Assembly: GCA_963668365.1 (NCBI GenBank)
Contig: OY764266.1
Coordinates: 3,410,001 to 3,474,000, forward strand
Reading direction: 5' to 3'
From: VXNE01 sp963668365
GTDB lineage: Bacteria; Pseudomonadota; Gammaproteobacteria; Pseudomonadales; Azotimanducaceae
Length of the DNA stretch: 64,000 bases
The notes beneath the pieces were generated by a model. The model worked only from the letters and a program-made list of their open reading frames with translations, was not told the origin of the DNA and did no database searches. Positions 34,091 through 42,563 of the stretch are shown piece by piece. Both the position numbers and the translations under genes were made by a program. Each line of letters begins with the position of its first letter. Position 1 is the stretch's first letter.

Positions 34091-34588
34091 ATGACCGCAA
34101 GACCATCCGTCGAAGAGATCTTCGAACGGCGCTACGAGGATCTGGTCCGATTCGTGCGGTACCGGATCCGGGATCCGGACGAGGCGCGCGACCTCGCCCA
34201 GGAGGCGTTCCTGCGCCTCTTGCGGCAAGACCGGGCGGAGCTGATCAAGCGTCCAGAATCCTATCTGTTCCGCATCGCGGCCAATCTCGCCTACGAGCAC
34301 CGGCTGCGCCTGGACCGGCGGGGAACCGAAACGGGACATGCGGAAGGCGTCGCCGACCGCAGCGGCTCGCCGGAACCGCGCGCGGGGGACCAGGAACATC
34401 TCCGCCGCATCGACGACGCCTTCAACCGGCTGCCCCCTCTGCCGCGGGCGGCGTTGCTGCTGCAGCGCCGGGACGGTCTCAGCTACGCGGAGATCGCGGC
34501 GCGCCTGGGAACGACGCGACACATGGTCAAGAAACATCTGTCCCGCGCCATGGCGGCGTGCCGAGCGGCCCTCGACGATGACCGCTAG
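34091..34588 (+). CDS. ECF sigma factor, FecI-like
   Basis: A 165-residue sigma-70 family protein. Region 2 reads YEDLVRFVRYRIRDPDEARDLAQEAFLRLLR and region 4 LPPLPRAALLLQRRDGLSYAEIAARLGTTRHMVKKHLSRA (quoted in part: LSYAEIAARLGTT). ATG 34091 is the first sensible start. Its stop overlaps the FecR-like gene start (34578), so sigma and anti-sigma are coupled. It should direct transcription of the downstream TonB receptor when the receptor signals. Confidence 0.93.
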   Translation: MTARPSVEEIFERRYEDLVRFVRYRIRDPDEARDLAQEAFLRLLRQDRAELIKRPESYLFRIAANLAYEHRLRLDRRGTETGHAEGVADRSGSPEPRAGDQEHLRRIDDAFNRLPPLPRAALLLQRRDGLSYAEIAARLGTTRHMVKKHLSRAMAACRAALDDDR

Positions 34589-35603
34589 ACGCGCGCAAAG
34601 CCGACAGGAGGCGGCCGACTGGTGGGCGGAGATCGCCGAGGGCGGACTCCGACGGCGCGACCGCAAACGGTTCGTCGATTGGCTGCAGGAGTCGCCGGAG
34701 AACGTCGCCGAATACCTGGAACTCGCTGCGGTGTGGCAGACCCTCGGCGAGGCGGGCGCCGACACGGACGTGGACGCGATTCTGGCCAAGGCGGGCGACG
34801 CCGACACCGTCGCGCACCTGCCGCCGTTGCCGGCCCCGCGTGAGCCGGACCGGCGGTTCCGAACGCCGCGTCGATGGCTGGCCGCAGCAGCAGCCTTCGT
34901 CGCCGTCGGTGCCGCGTTGATCCTGCTCACGCCCGGTGACGAGCCGTTGCGCACCGCCGTTGGCGAACAGCGTTCGACCACCCTCCACGACGGCTCCGTG
35001 GTGACCCTGAACACCCGCACGACGATCAAGGTCCGGTTCGGCGGCGACTCGCGCCGCGTCCGCCTCCTCGAGGGAGAAGCGCTGTTCGACGTGGTTCCCG
35101 GCCGACGACCGTTCGTCGTCGACGTCGACGATGTCGAGGTGCGAGCGCTCGGCACCCGCTTCAACGTCCACCGGCTGGGCGATTCGGAGGCGAGGATCAC
35201 CGTCCTTGCCGGAACGGTCGCGGTTCAGGCGCCGGTGCCGGACGGCGACCGAGCCTTGGGGCCGGGGAAAGGAAGCCACCGGGAACTGGTGATGACCGAC
35301 GGACAGCAGGTTCACATCCGCCCCACCGAGACCGTTGCACCGGTACAGGCGGTGGCCCGGGAACAGGCTGCGGAGTGGACCGCCCGACGCATCACCTTCG
35401 TCGACACCGAACTCAAGGACGTGGTCGCGCAATTCAACCGCTACAGCGACGACCGGTTGCGCGTCGACAACCCCGAACTCGCGGCGCTCAAGCTGAACGG
35501 CGTGTTCAAGACCCACGGCCAGGACGATCTTCTCGAGTATCTTCGCAAGACGGAGGGCATCGAGGTTCGCCGGGCGGGCGACGAGCGCGTGATCACGCGG
35601 TGA
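34578..35603 (+). CDS. FecR-like anti-sigma regulator
   Basis: A 341-residue membrane regulator. The N-terminal cytoplasmic part has the FecR start (AADWWAEIAEGGLRRRDRKRF). A membrane helix spans about 97-115. The periplasmic FecR domain follows (GEQRSTTLHDGSVVTLNTRTTI, quoted in part: TTLHDGSVVTLNTRT; then FDVVPGRRPFVVDV). The C-terminus (ITFVDTELKDVVAQFNRYSD) is like the STN-type domain of such regulators and ends close to the receptor start. It probably relays the signal of the receptor's STN domain to the sigma factor. Confidence 0.93.
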   Translation: MTARRAQSRQEAADWWAEIAEGGLRRRDRKRFVDWLQESPENVAEYLELAAVWQTLGEAGADTDVDAILAKAGDADTVAHLPPLPAPREPDRRFRTPRRWLAAAAAFVAVGAALILLTPGDEPLRTAVGEQRSTTLHDGSVVTLNTRTTIKVRFGGDSRRVRLLEGEALFDVVPGRRPFVVDVDDVEVRALGTRFNVHRLGDSEARITVLAGTVAVQAPVPDGDRALGPGKGSHRELVMTDGQQVHIRPTETVAPVQAVAREQAAEWTARRITFVDTELKDVVAQFNRYSDDRLRVDNPELAALKLNGVFKTHGQDDLLEYLRKTEGIEVRRAGDERVITR

Positions 35604-35671
35604 CCGCCGGCGCGAATCGCGGTCCCGCTCGATCACATGGTCCCGTTTCCACTCCACGACAGTCATACCCA

Positions 35672-38600
35672 ATGAAGCGGTGCGCGGCGCTGATGGCGTT
35701 CGGGCTGCTGTCGGCGCTCGCCGGGGCCGACAACCGCCCCGTCTTCTCGATCGCGCCGCAGCCGCTGGCTCGAGCGCTGAACGAGTTCGCGGAGCAGTCG
35801 GGAATGCAACTGGTGTACCGGTCGAAACTGACGGCCGGCATCGAAACCGCCGGCGCGCAAGGGGCGACGCCGGAGGACATTCTCGACCAACTGCTCGCCG
35901 GCACGGGTCTCGGCTACGAGTACCTGAACGCGACCACGATCACGCTCGCGCCGATCCCAACATCGGATGCGGAGACGAACACCATGGCCGAAACAGTAGA
36001 TCCGGGCGCCGGAAAACCCTGGTTCGCGAATCTGATCACCCTGCTTGCCAGTGCGCTTCTGGCGACTGCGGCGGGCGCTGCCGAGGAGGCGGAGGAGGCG
36101 GAGGACGCGGCGAACGCGGAGCGCGACGTGGAAACCCTCGTGGTGACCGGCACGCGCCTGGCCCGGTTGCCATCGGAGCTGTCGAGCCAGGTGTTCGTGC
36201 TCAGCGCGGCCGAACTGCGCGACACCGGCGAGGGCACCCTCGAAGGCGCACTGCGCCGGTTGCCGCAGAACTACGGCGGCGGCAACGAGTCGGCGCCGTT
36301 CATCACCGACGTGCCCTACGACCGGACGGCCTTCAACGGAACCGCCAACGTCTTCGGGGGGTCCACCATCAACCTGCGCGGCGTCGGCGAGCGCGGCACC
36401 CTGGTGCTGGTGAACGGCAAGCGCCTCGCGATGTCGGGTCTGCTGGGCGGCTATGCGGACATCTCCAGCATCCCGCTCCACCAGGTCGACCGGGTCGAGA
36501 TCGTGACGGACGGCGCCTCCGCCATCTACGGTGGCGACGCCGTTGGCGGCGTGGTCAACATCGTCCTGCGCGACGACTACGACGGGGTCACGGCGAACCT
36601 CCGGCACGATGCCCCGACCGGCGGCGGATACCGGCGGCTCAACGCGTCGGTCGCGGCGACCCTGAGCTGGGCGCACGGGCAACTTTCCGGCGCGTTCACG
36701 TTCCGCGAACGCACCATGCACGCCTTGGCCGACAGCCCGCTCAGGCACTTTCTGGACGACTCGTACAGAAACTACTTCACGGCCGAGGGCACGGCGCTCG
36801 GCGGTCACTACCAGGACGCGCCCATCGCCTCGCTGTCGGCGCTCGTCGGCCGCGACGTGTCGAGCGCCTCGATCCCGGCGGGCCAGGACGGCACGGCCCT
36901 AACGCCCGCCGACTTCGTCGCCACCGCGGACGATCCCGTCACCGCCGGCGGCGGCTACTCGGGGTACGATCTGTCCCCGGGACGATCCGACTACACGCTC
37001 CGGCTGGCCCTGAGCCAGGAGTTCGGCGGCGTCTCGCTCGCCTCGTCGGTGCGCTATGCGCCGCGCTCGACGACGACGCGCCGCTCGGCGACGAGACTGA
37101 CGCTGCGGGTCCCGGCGACCAGCCCCTTCAATCCGTTCGGCGAAGCCGTGCGCGTGCTGCGTGTCAACGAACTTCTCCCGGGGCCGACGGAAGTCCGCGC
37201 CGAGAACGACAGCTGGAACGTCGATGCCAGCCTCGACGGCAGCTTCGGGGGTGCGCTCTCCGACTGGAAGTGGACCGCCGACATGCGCTACGCCCGCGAC
37301 CGCGGCACCGTCCTGACCACCAACGACTTCGCGTTCCACGCGATCCAACGCGCGGTGAGCGACCACTCCCTGAACCCGTTCGGCGCCAGCCTGGCTGCGG
37401 CCAACTCGCCGGACCTGCTGGCGCCGTTCGTGATTCCAACGGGCGATTTCGACACCTTGAACGAGGAAACCGGCTTCTCGGCACACGTCACCGGACGGTT
37501 GTTCTCGCTCCCGGCGGGCGAAGTGCGGTCGGTGCTCGGCGTCGACTACCGGGACAGCCGGTTGGCGCTGTCGGCGTTCAGGGACACGCGGAGCAGCCTG
37601 ATCCTGGTGGGCGCGGGCGCCGGGGTGGGCATCTTCCCCGGCGACACCGACAGGGTTTCCAACGCCGGCCTCGACTTCGAAGGCATCGAGGGCGCCGTTC
37701 GCGTCGAGGACGCGCCGTCCGGCCTGAAGGCCAGCCGGGCCTACCGCAGCGCATTCGCCGAGATGCGCATACCGGTGATGGCGAACCCGGCCTTCCTGGC
37801 CAACCGCGTGGAGGTGAATCTCGCCGTGCGCCACGAGGACGCCGAGAGCTACGGCGCGCATGAGACGTGGTCGGCCGGCGCGGTCTGGGAAGTCAACCCC
37901 GCGCTGCGCCTGCGCATCAGCAGGGGCACGTCCTATTCGACGCCGACGCTCTCCCAGGCCGCGATTCCCACCACGCTCACTCCATCGTTCATAATCGACT
38001 TCACGGCGCCGGTCTTCTTCGTCTCCGTGATCAACGTCGCAGGCGGCAACTCCGTGCTGCGCCCCGAAGAGGCGAACACGCTCGGCGGCGGCGTGGAATT
38101 CACGCCCGCCTTCGCGCCGGGGCTCGCGTTGTCGGCGAACTACAGCCGGACGGACTACACCAACCGCATAGACGGCACGGTCGGCCTGCTGGCCAGCATC
38201 CTCTACAACGCCGGTCTCGACGCCCGTTTTCCGAATCTCTACCGGCGCGACGGGGAGAACAATCTTCTCGGCGTCGACGCCCGCGCGGTCAACATCGCCG
38301 AGCAATCGAGCGCCGCCGTCGACTTCGTCGCGGACTACGAGCGCGAGACGGCCGCCGGGACATTCTCCGTGGGGGCAAACGTCGCCGTCACCGAGCGCTT
38401 CGAACAGCGCCTGAGCCCGAGGGACGCAGAATCCACCGATCTGCTCGGCCAATGGATTCCCAAGCGCCGCTACGATGTCCGCGCCGCGTGGAAGAATCGG
38501 GGCTTGAGGATCGCGCTCGGTGTCAACGTCACCGCCGACCTGACCAGAAGGAGCCTGGACTACCTCGTCACGACCGAACATCCGGTGCTGGTCGATCTCA

Positions 38601-38827
38601 ACGCCTCCTACGACTTCGACGGCGGCCTCTTCGGCAGCCCCGGCCGGATGCTCGGCGCCACCCGGCTCCGCCTGGGGATCGGCAACCTGGGCGACAAGTT
38701 CATCAAACGCCGCGAGGTCTCCGCCGAAGACGGCAGTCCGAATCCGGATTCCCGCCGCCGCATCCCCGCGCAGATCGCCAGCACCGGCGGGCGCACGTAC
38801 TTCGTCGAGTTGGTCAAGACGTGGTGA
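35672..38827 (+). CDS. STN-domain TonB-dependent receptor (FecA-like), with an internal signal-like segment
   Basis: A 1051-residue receptor. A signal peptide (residues 1-19) precedes an STN signalling domain (VFSIAPQPLARALNEFAEQSGMQLVY, residues about 24-95). Unusually, a second hydrophobic segment (about 118-136, NLITLLASALLATAAGAA) with a signal-peptide look lies between STN and the plug. The plug follows: VETLVVTGTRL, STINLRGVGERGTLVLVNGKR and EIVTDGASAIYGGDAVGGVVNI (quoted in part: GASAIYGGDAVGG). A 22-strand barrel runs to the end (FVELVKTW). The ECF/FecR pair upstream suggests self-induced expression by its ligand, probably an iron chelate or other organic compound. An alternative start at 35984 would give a receptor with the second segment as its only signal peptide. 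Confidence 0.92.
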   Translation: MKRCAALMAFGLLSALAGADNRPVFSIAPQPLARALNEFAEQSGMQLVYRSKLTAGIETAGAQGATPEDILDQLLAGTGLGYEYLNATTITLAPIPTSDAETNTMAETVDPGAGKPWFANLITLLASALLATAAGAAEEAEEAEDAANAERDVETLVVTGTRLARLPSELSSQVFVLSAAELRDTGEGTLEGALRRLPQNYGGGNESAPFITDVPYDRTAFNGTANVFGGSTINLRGVGERGTLVLVNGKRLAMSGLLGGYADISSIPLHQVDRVEIVTDGASAIYGGDAVGGVVNIVLRDDYDGVTANLRHDAPTGGGYRRLNASVAATLSWAHGQLSGAFTFRERTMHALADSPLRHFLDDSYRNYFTAEGTALGGHYQDAPIASLSALVGRDVSSASIPAGQDGTALTPADFVATADDPVTAGGGYSGYDLSPGRSDYTLRLALSQEFGGVSLASSVRYAPRSTTTRRSATRLTLRVPATSPFNPFGEAVRVLRVNELLPGPTEVRAENDSWNVDASLDGSFGGALSDWKWTADMRYARDRGTVLTTNDFAFHAIQRAVSDHSLNPFGASLAAANSPDLLAPFVIPTGDFDTLNEETGFSAHVTGRLFSLPAGEVRSVLGVDYRDSRLALSAFRDTRSSLILVGAGAGVGIFPGDTDRVSNAGLDFEGIEGAVRVEDAPSGLKASRAYRSAFAEMRIPVMANPAFLANRVEVNLAVRHEDAESYGAHETWSAGAVWEVNPALRLRISRGTSYSTPTLSQAAIPTTLTPSFIIDFTAPVFFVSVINVAGGNSVLRPEEANTLGGGVEFTPAFAPGLALSANYSRTDYTNRIDGTVGLLASILYNAGLDARFPNLYRRDGENNLLGVDARAVNIAEQSSAAVDFVADYERETAAGTFSVGANVAVTERFEQRLSPRDAESTDLLGQWIPKRRYDVRAAWKNRGLRIALGVNVTADLTRRSLDYLVTTEHPVLVDLNASYDFDGGLFGSPGRMLGATRLRLGIGNLGDKFIKRREVSAEDGSPNPDSRRRIPAQIASTGGRTYFVELVKTW

Positions 38828-39138
38828 GGGCTTGGCGTCCCCTGATCGAACGGGATCTCCAATATGCAAGCGCGCTCCGCAACACGCATGCCTCATCGGC
38901 AGCAGTTCCAAGTCGCACACCTCATCGCATGCCGCGGGGATGGATCGGCTATCGTCGCACGAAGACGATTCTTTCCAGAGAGACGCGGTCGATACCGCTG
39001 GACAGGACTTCAGCTCCGACCATTCGCTGAGGGTTCGGCCGGGCCAGTCCGCAGCTCACACTCCACGACGAGACATCCTTTTTCCCGCGCCCGTCCCGAC
39101 ACCAACTTCGATTTGCACTGATGCGGGCCAAGGCATAA
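38828..39138. other. Intergenic stretch without recognised content
   Basis: 311 bp between the TonB receptor and VapBC. Short frames on both strands lack any motif. It probably contains the receptor terminator and part of the vapBC promoter. Nothing specific was seen. It is close to the left edge of the defence island. Confidence 0.4.
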
Positions 39139-39164
39139 GGTAGATGGCCGCTTGGCCGTCTACC
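39139..39164. promoter_or_regulatory. Candidate VapBC operator palindrome
   Basis: GGTAGATGGCC (39139-39149) and GGCCGTCTACC (39154-39164) form an inverted repeat with one mismatch and a 4-bp spacer, 11 bp before the antitoxin ATG. VapBC complexes usually repress by binding such palindromes. Confidence 0.5.
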
Positions 39165-39175
39165 TGGTGATTGCC

Positions 39176-39433
39176 ATGGGACTCAACATCAAGAACGACG
39201 AGACTTGCCGGCTCGCCGGAGAACTCGCGCGCCTGACCGGTGACACGATGACCGGTGCGATCACTATCGCGCTCCGCGAACGGCTCGAAAGAGAGCAGCG
39301 CGTCCGCGGGGCCGAGAAACGGCTTGAGGAGATGCGGCTGATCGCCGAACGCTGTGCCCGTCTCCTAGCGCCGGGACCGTCCGCCGTCGCGCATGGCGAC
39401 GTGCTCTACGACGAGCGAGGTCTGCCGCGTTGA
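39176..39433 (+). CDS. vapB: VapB-family antitoxin
   Basis: An 85-residue protein; ATG 39176 gives the family start MGLNIKNDETCRLAGELARLTG (quoted in part: LNIKNDETCRLAGELA). An N-terminal beta strand binds DNA and a helical, charged tail binds the toxin. The stop overlaps the VapC TTG start by four bases. Typical of the VapB group related to Rv0623-type antitoxins. Confidence 0.88.
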   Translation: MGLNIKNDETCRLAGELARLTGDTMTGAITIALRERLEREQRVRGAEKRLEEMRLIAERCARLLAPGPSAVAHGDVLYDERGLPR

Positions 39434-39837
39434 TTGTCGATAGCTCTGCATTGCTTGCGATCCTCTATCGGGAGCCGGACGCGAGTCGATTCGAGCAGGC
39501 AATCGCGAATAACCCCGAGTGTCGGATGTCCGTCGCGAACGCGCTGGAAGCATCCATCGTCGTTGAAGGTCGCGGTGGCGTCGCTGCGGGAGATGAACTA
39601 GACGCGTTTCTCGAAACCACCTCCATAGAGTTGATGCCGGTCACGGAGGAATATCTTGTCGCGGCGCGGCGCGCTTGGCGACGTTTCGGCAAGGGCAACC
39701 ATCCAGCCGCGCTCAATTTCGGCGATTGCTTCGCGTATGCCCTAGCCCAAGCGACCGGCGAACCGTTGCTGTTCAAGGGCGACGATTTCGCGCGTACGGA
39801 CATCCCGTCGGCACTGGCGACCCCCGCAACCCCGTGA
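39430..39837 (+). CDS. vapC: VapC-family PIN-domain ribonuclease toxin
   Basis: A 135-residue PIN domain from a TTG start. The acidic metal-binding set is visible: IVDSSALLAIL (Asp near the start), ALEASIVVEG (Glu), and NFGDCFAYALA (Asp). PIN toxins cleave RNA, often tRNA or rRNA, when VapB is lost. The last part (PLLFKGDDFARTDI) is a typical PIN ending. All expected acidic residues are present, so the toxin looks intact. Confidence 0.9.
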   Translation: MIVDSSALLAILYREPDASRFEQAIANNPECRMSVANALEASIVVEGRGGVAAGDELDAFLETTSIELMPVTEEYLVAARRAWRRFGKGNHPAALNFGDCFAYALAQATGEPLLFKGDDFARTDIPSALATPATP

Positions 39838-39854
39838 CGTCACGACTGACAGGC

Positions 39855-40330
39855 ATGGACAAGCGAAGCCTTTCCGAACGCGACACCTGCACAACGTTCA
39901 TCACCCCAGCCCTGCGCCAGGCCGGATGGGACGACATACGCCAGATCCGCGAGGAGGTGACCTTCGCGAAGGGACGGACCACGGTGCGGGGCAAGCTGGT
40001 CGCGCGGGCCCCAAGGCAAACGAGCGGACTACATCCTTTACTGCAAGCCGAACATCCCAATCGCCGTGGTTGAGGCGAAGGACAACCACCATAGCGTCGG
40101 CGATGGCATGCAACAGGCGCTCGACTACGCCGAGACGCTCGCCAAACGTGAACGGCAAGGTCTTGGGTGGCATGCCAGTGCCGGTGCCCCGCTCCCCGAG
40201 CACCGCATCGTGGAAAGGGTCGACGAGCTGGCCGCCATCTGCGACCGCTTGGAGACCGGCCTGAATCGAGCCGATGCCATCCACTCCCACATGTCGAGTC
40301 TGTGGCCCAACATGCCGCAGAACTGTCCGA
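39855..40330 (+). pseudogene. Remnant type I restriction genes: hsdR 5' end joined to hsdS 3' end
   Basis: From ATG 39855 the product begins like an EcoEI-type HsdR (MDKRSLSERDTCTTFITPAL, then QIREEVTFAKGRTTVRGKLV). One base later in phase (from about 40005) it continues as KRADYILYCKPNIPIAVVEA, carrying the nuclease Glu-Ala-Lys, to LDYAETL. Then, without any helicase domain, the same frame reads as an HsdS C-terminus (APLPEHRIVERVDELAAICD). So a large deletion fused hsdR to hsdS, and a 1-bp shift broke the start. The following bases to 40651 contain only short frames without motifs. This is a second, dead type I locus, unrelated to the one at 50237. Confidence 0.75.
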
Positions 40331-40651
40331 CGGCGACCCGCGTCGTAGCGTCACGATCCCAGCGCGCCAAGAGCAGCCAATGGTGCAACACGGCAAATTG
40401 GAACTGCTGGGAAACCGCAAGGACGGGAAGCGGATAGCTGAAACTCGCTACATCTTCACCGCGCACCTCCTCGACAACGAGTTCCACCCATGTTCGTCGC
40501 GCTACGCCAAGGTACAACCCGAACGCTGAACGATCCGCAATGCCGCCCGAGCAGGTTGCGGTTGCCGCCGAAGGCCGGCATGTTCATGTCAACAAACATG
40601 GCCGGTTTTCCGGTCAAAGAGAGTCCCGCCCGGCGCGGCGTGGTGGTAAGG

Positions 40652-41143
40652 TCAGCCGCCCGTCATGTTGGGCGGGGCGCCTAGCTGCAAAAGGTCCATT
40701 GGGTTTTGGGGCAGGTTCCTGAAGACGAACCCGGGAGCAAGTTCGATCTCAGGTTCCTGTAGGGTGAGTTCGTCGAATGCGACCACTCGGGTAGAGCGCA
40801 CCGGTGCACCACTGATCCAGCGACGGAGAAGATCGACGGTCGTGGACGGCGTTGTCAGTACCGCGGACACAAGGACCGTTCGGGCCAGGTCCTCGACGGA
40901 TCGTGCTTCCAGAGCGAGCCAACCGCTTCCGTCGAACTCGGCGGCGGAGGCGGCCTCGCGTACGGCATTCACGAGGTGGTCGAATCCGGGCGGTTCAACC
41001 AGCTTACCGTATGTGCCGGGCCATGGACCGGGATTATTTCGCCATGCCTCCCGAAAACGGTCGGCGGACATGACATGGTTCCAAAGGTGAACGCTGACGT
41101 TCGGGACGAGCTTGGCGAGAACAGCAACTACGGGATCGGGCAT
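40652..41143 (-). CDS. Hypothetical protein, third gene of the HEPN cassette
   Basis: A 163-residue soluble protein from ATG 41143. No recognised domain. It is helical with a conserved-looking ending (FDELTLQEPEIELAPGFVFRNL) that resembles short beta hairpins in uncharacterised defence-island proteins. It starts 38 bp after the HEPN gene, on the same strand. It may be an effector or an antitoxin of the cassette, but there is no direct evidence. Confidence 0.55.
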   Translation of the reverse strand: MPDPVVAVLAKLVPNVSVHLWNHVMSADRFREAWRNNPGPWPGTYGKLVEPPGFDHLVNAVREAASAAEFDGSGWLALEARSVEDLARTVLVSAVLTTPSTTVDLLRRWISGAPVRSTRVVAFDELTLQEPEIELAPGFVFRNLPQNPMDLLQLGAPPNMTGG

Positions 41144-41181
41144 TACAAGCTATTCGCCGAGGGTTGTCGGGCAACACCCTC

Positions 41182-41640
41182 TTAAGTGGTCAGCGCCGCC
41201 TGAATGACGAAGAACTGCTCGACCACTGCCGTAACGTCGATGCGTTGGGAAAGCAGCGTGCCGTGGGCGATCTGGTTGCGGATGTTGTAGTGCTGCATCA
41301 CGAGGCTGTACTCGCGTCCTTCGGCATCCGGGTCGAGGACCAGGGCGGCGCGGTCCTCGAAGCGGAGACCGGAGAGTCGGCGGTCTTGGGGATTGTAGAG
41401 GGACCAGGAGCGGCGCTGGCGCCAGTGACGCTGGTTTCGTCCCTTGTCGATCGCGCGCCGGCATGCATCGTCGATGGCGTCCTCGAGTTGTCCCCACGCG
41501 AGAACGAAGTACGCCTGATCGTTGATGCGGAGCTTCTGTTCGATCATATCTCCGGGTGTGCGGGCAGCGGGGTCGCGAAGGCCATCGAGGAAGTTGTCGA
41601 CCTGGGTGTACAAGGCCGCGATTGCCGGGAGATCCTTCAC
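41182..41640 (-). CDS. HEPN-like protein (possible RNase)
   Basis: A 152-residue helical protein from a GTG that overlaps the upstream stop. It carries RNQIAHG near the C-terminus, i.e. the R-X4-6-H motif of HEPN ribonucleases, preceded by EYSLVMQHYNI. Helices before it contain QAYFVLAWGQLEDAIDDAC, quoted in part (WGQLEDAIDDACR), like the first helix of HEPN folds. HEPN proteins often act as RNA-cutting toxins or defence effectors. It is the middle gene of three. Confidence 0.65.
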   Translation of the reverse strand: MKDLPAIAALYTQVDNFLDGLRDPAARTPGDMIEQKLRINDQAYFVLAWGQLEDAIDDACRRAIDKGRNQRHWRQRRSWSLYNPQDRRLSGLRFEDRAALVLDPDAEGREYSLVMQHYNIRNQIAHGTLLSQRIDVTAVVEQFFVIQAALTT

Positions 41641-42071
41641 TGAAGGATGCGGTTAAGCCAATCCGGCGTAAACGGCTCCCTGTTCCGCCTGTCCTGCACA
41701 GTACAAACCCGCCAGTCGGGGCATGAGAAGCTGTCGGCGAAGTCGAGGACGAGGTAGCGTTGTCGGTTCACGGTTAGGTCCAGCCGACCGTTGGCACCGA
41801 TCACCCACAGCCCGTGGGGTATCAGGCTGGCGGTGGCGCCGGATTCGTGCGCAAATGCTAGGGACGGCACCGAGGCGGCGGGGACCTTGAACTTGCGCAT
41901 GAGTTCCTCGTGCATCGGCACGGTGGCGGTCTTGGTCGACCATCCTTGGGGGAGCGCGGCGCTCAACTCGGCGTAGAGCGAGCCCACTCGATGAATCCAG
42001 TCGTCGACTCGCCGCTGGATGTAGGGGGCGTCTATGGACTCGCTGGTGACGTCGTCGAGGACAGTGGTCAT
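41637..42071 (-). CDS. Hypothetical protein, first gene of the HEPN cassette
   Basis: A 144-residue protein from ATG 42071 (the longer frame to 42185 is unlikely). The N-terminal helices are followed by beta strands (TASLIPHGLWVIGANGRLDL and QRYLVLDFADSF). No known motif. Its stop overlaps the start of the HEPN gene, a tight coupling typical of toxin-antitoxin pairs, so it may be the antidote or sensor. Confidence 0.6.
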   Translation of the reverse strand: MTTVLDDVTSESIDAPYIQRRVDDWIHRVGSLYAELSAALPQGWSTKTATVPMHEELMRKFKVPAASVPSLAFAHESGATASLIPHGLWVIGANGRLDLTVNRQRYLVLDFADSFSCPDWRVCTVQDRRNREPFTPDWLNRILQ

Positions 42072-42563
42072 CTGTTGGTGTCGCGATCTGCGGACAGATG
42101 GGAGCGTACGTCCGAAGGCGGCGGGATGCAACGAAAGGACGTCGACATGGGGAGGTTGTGGCGAGGGGCAACGCGCCGAGCGCACCGGGCGGTATCATGC
42201 GACGGCTGCCTCAAGCGGTAGGAGATGGGACCGGCTGGCCATCAATCGCGAGCCCGGGGCCGACGAGGCAGGCGGCGCAGCGTCGGCGGTCCTCGCGAAA
42301 CGATGCCCACAAGTGCAACCGAGCGCCTCCCGGTTGCGGCACCGCCACGGGCAACAGCTGAAGGAGCTCCAGCACCGCGCACTACGACGTCGAGGAGGGC
42401 CGCCAGGCCGGCGGCGCGGTGGTATCCGACTCTCTTAATCAGTGAGTGGCGCGTAGATGTTGGTAGATAGGGCAGTCGGTATGATGATGGCGATGTCGTT
42501 CCACGCCGACTGCCGTCCGGCAGGCACGGAACTCGGCAGCGCGATCAAAACGGTGTTGAAAGG
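42072..42563. other. Divergent intergenic stretch
   Basis: 492 bp between the HEPN cassette (leftward) and the TrlF-like gene (rightward). It should hold both promoters. Frames present are short and without motifs. No repeats or hairpins stood out. Confidence 0.4.

Noticed and set aside
36899..38920. Long minus-strand frame of 673 codons opposite the TonB receptor
   Set aside because: It mirrors a clearly coding receptor; Arg/Gly/Asp-rich product, no motif. It arises from high-GC codon usage.
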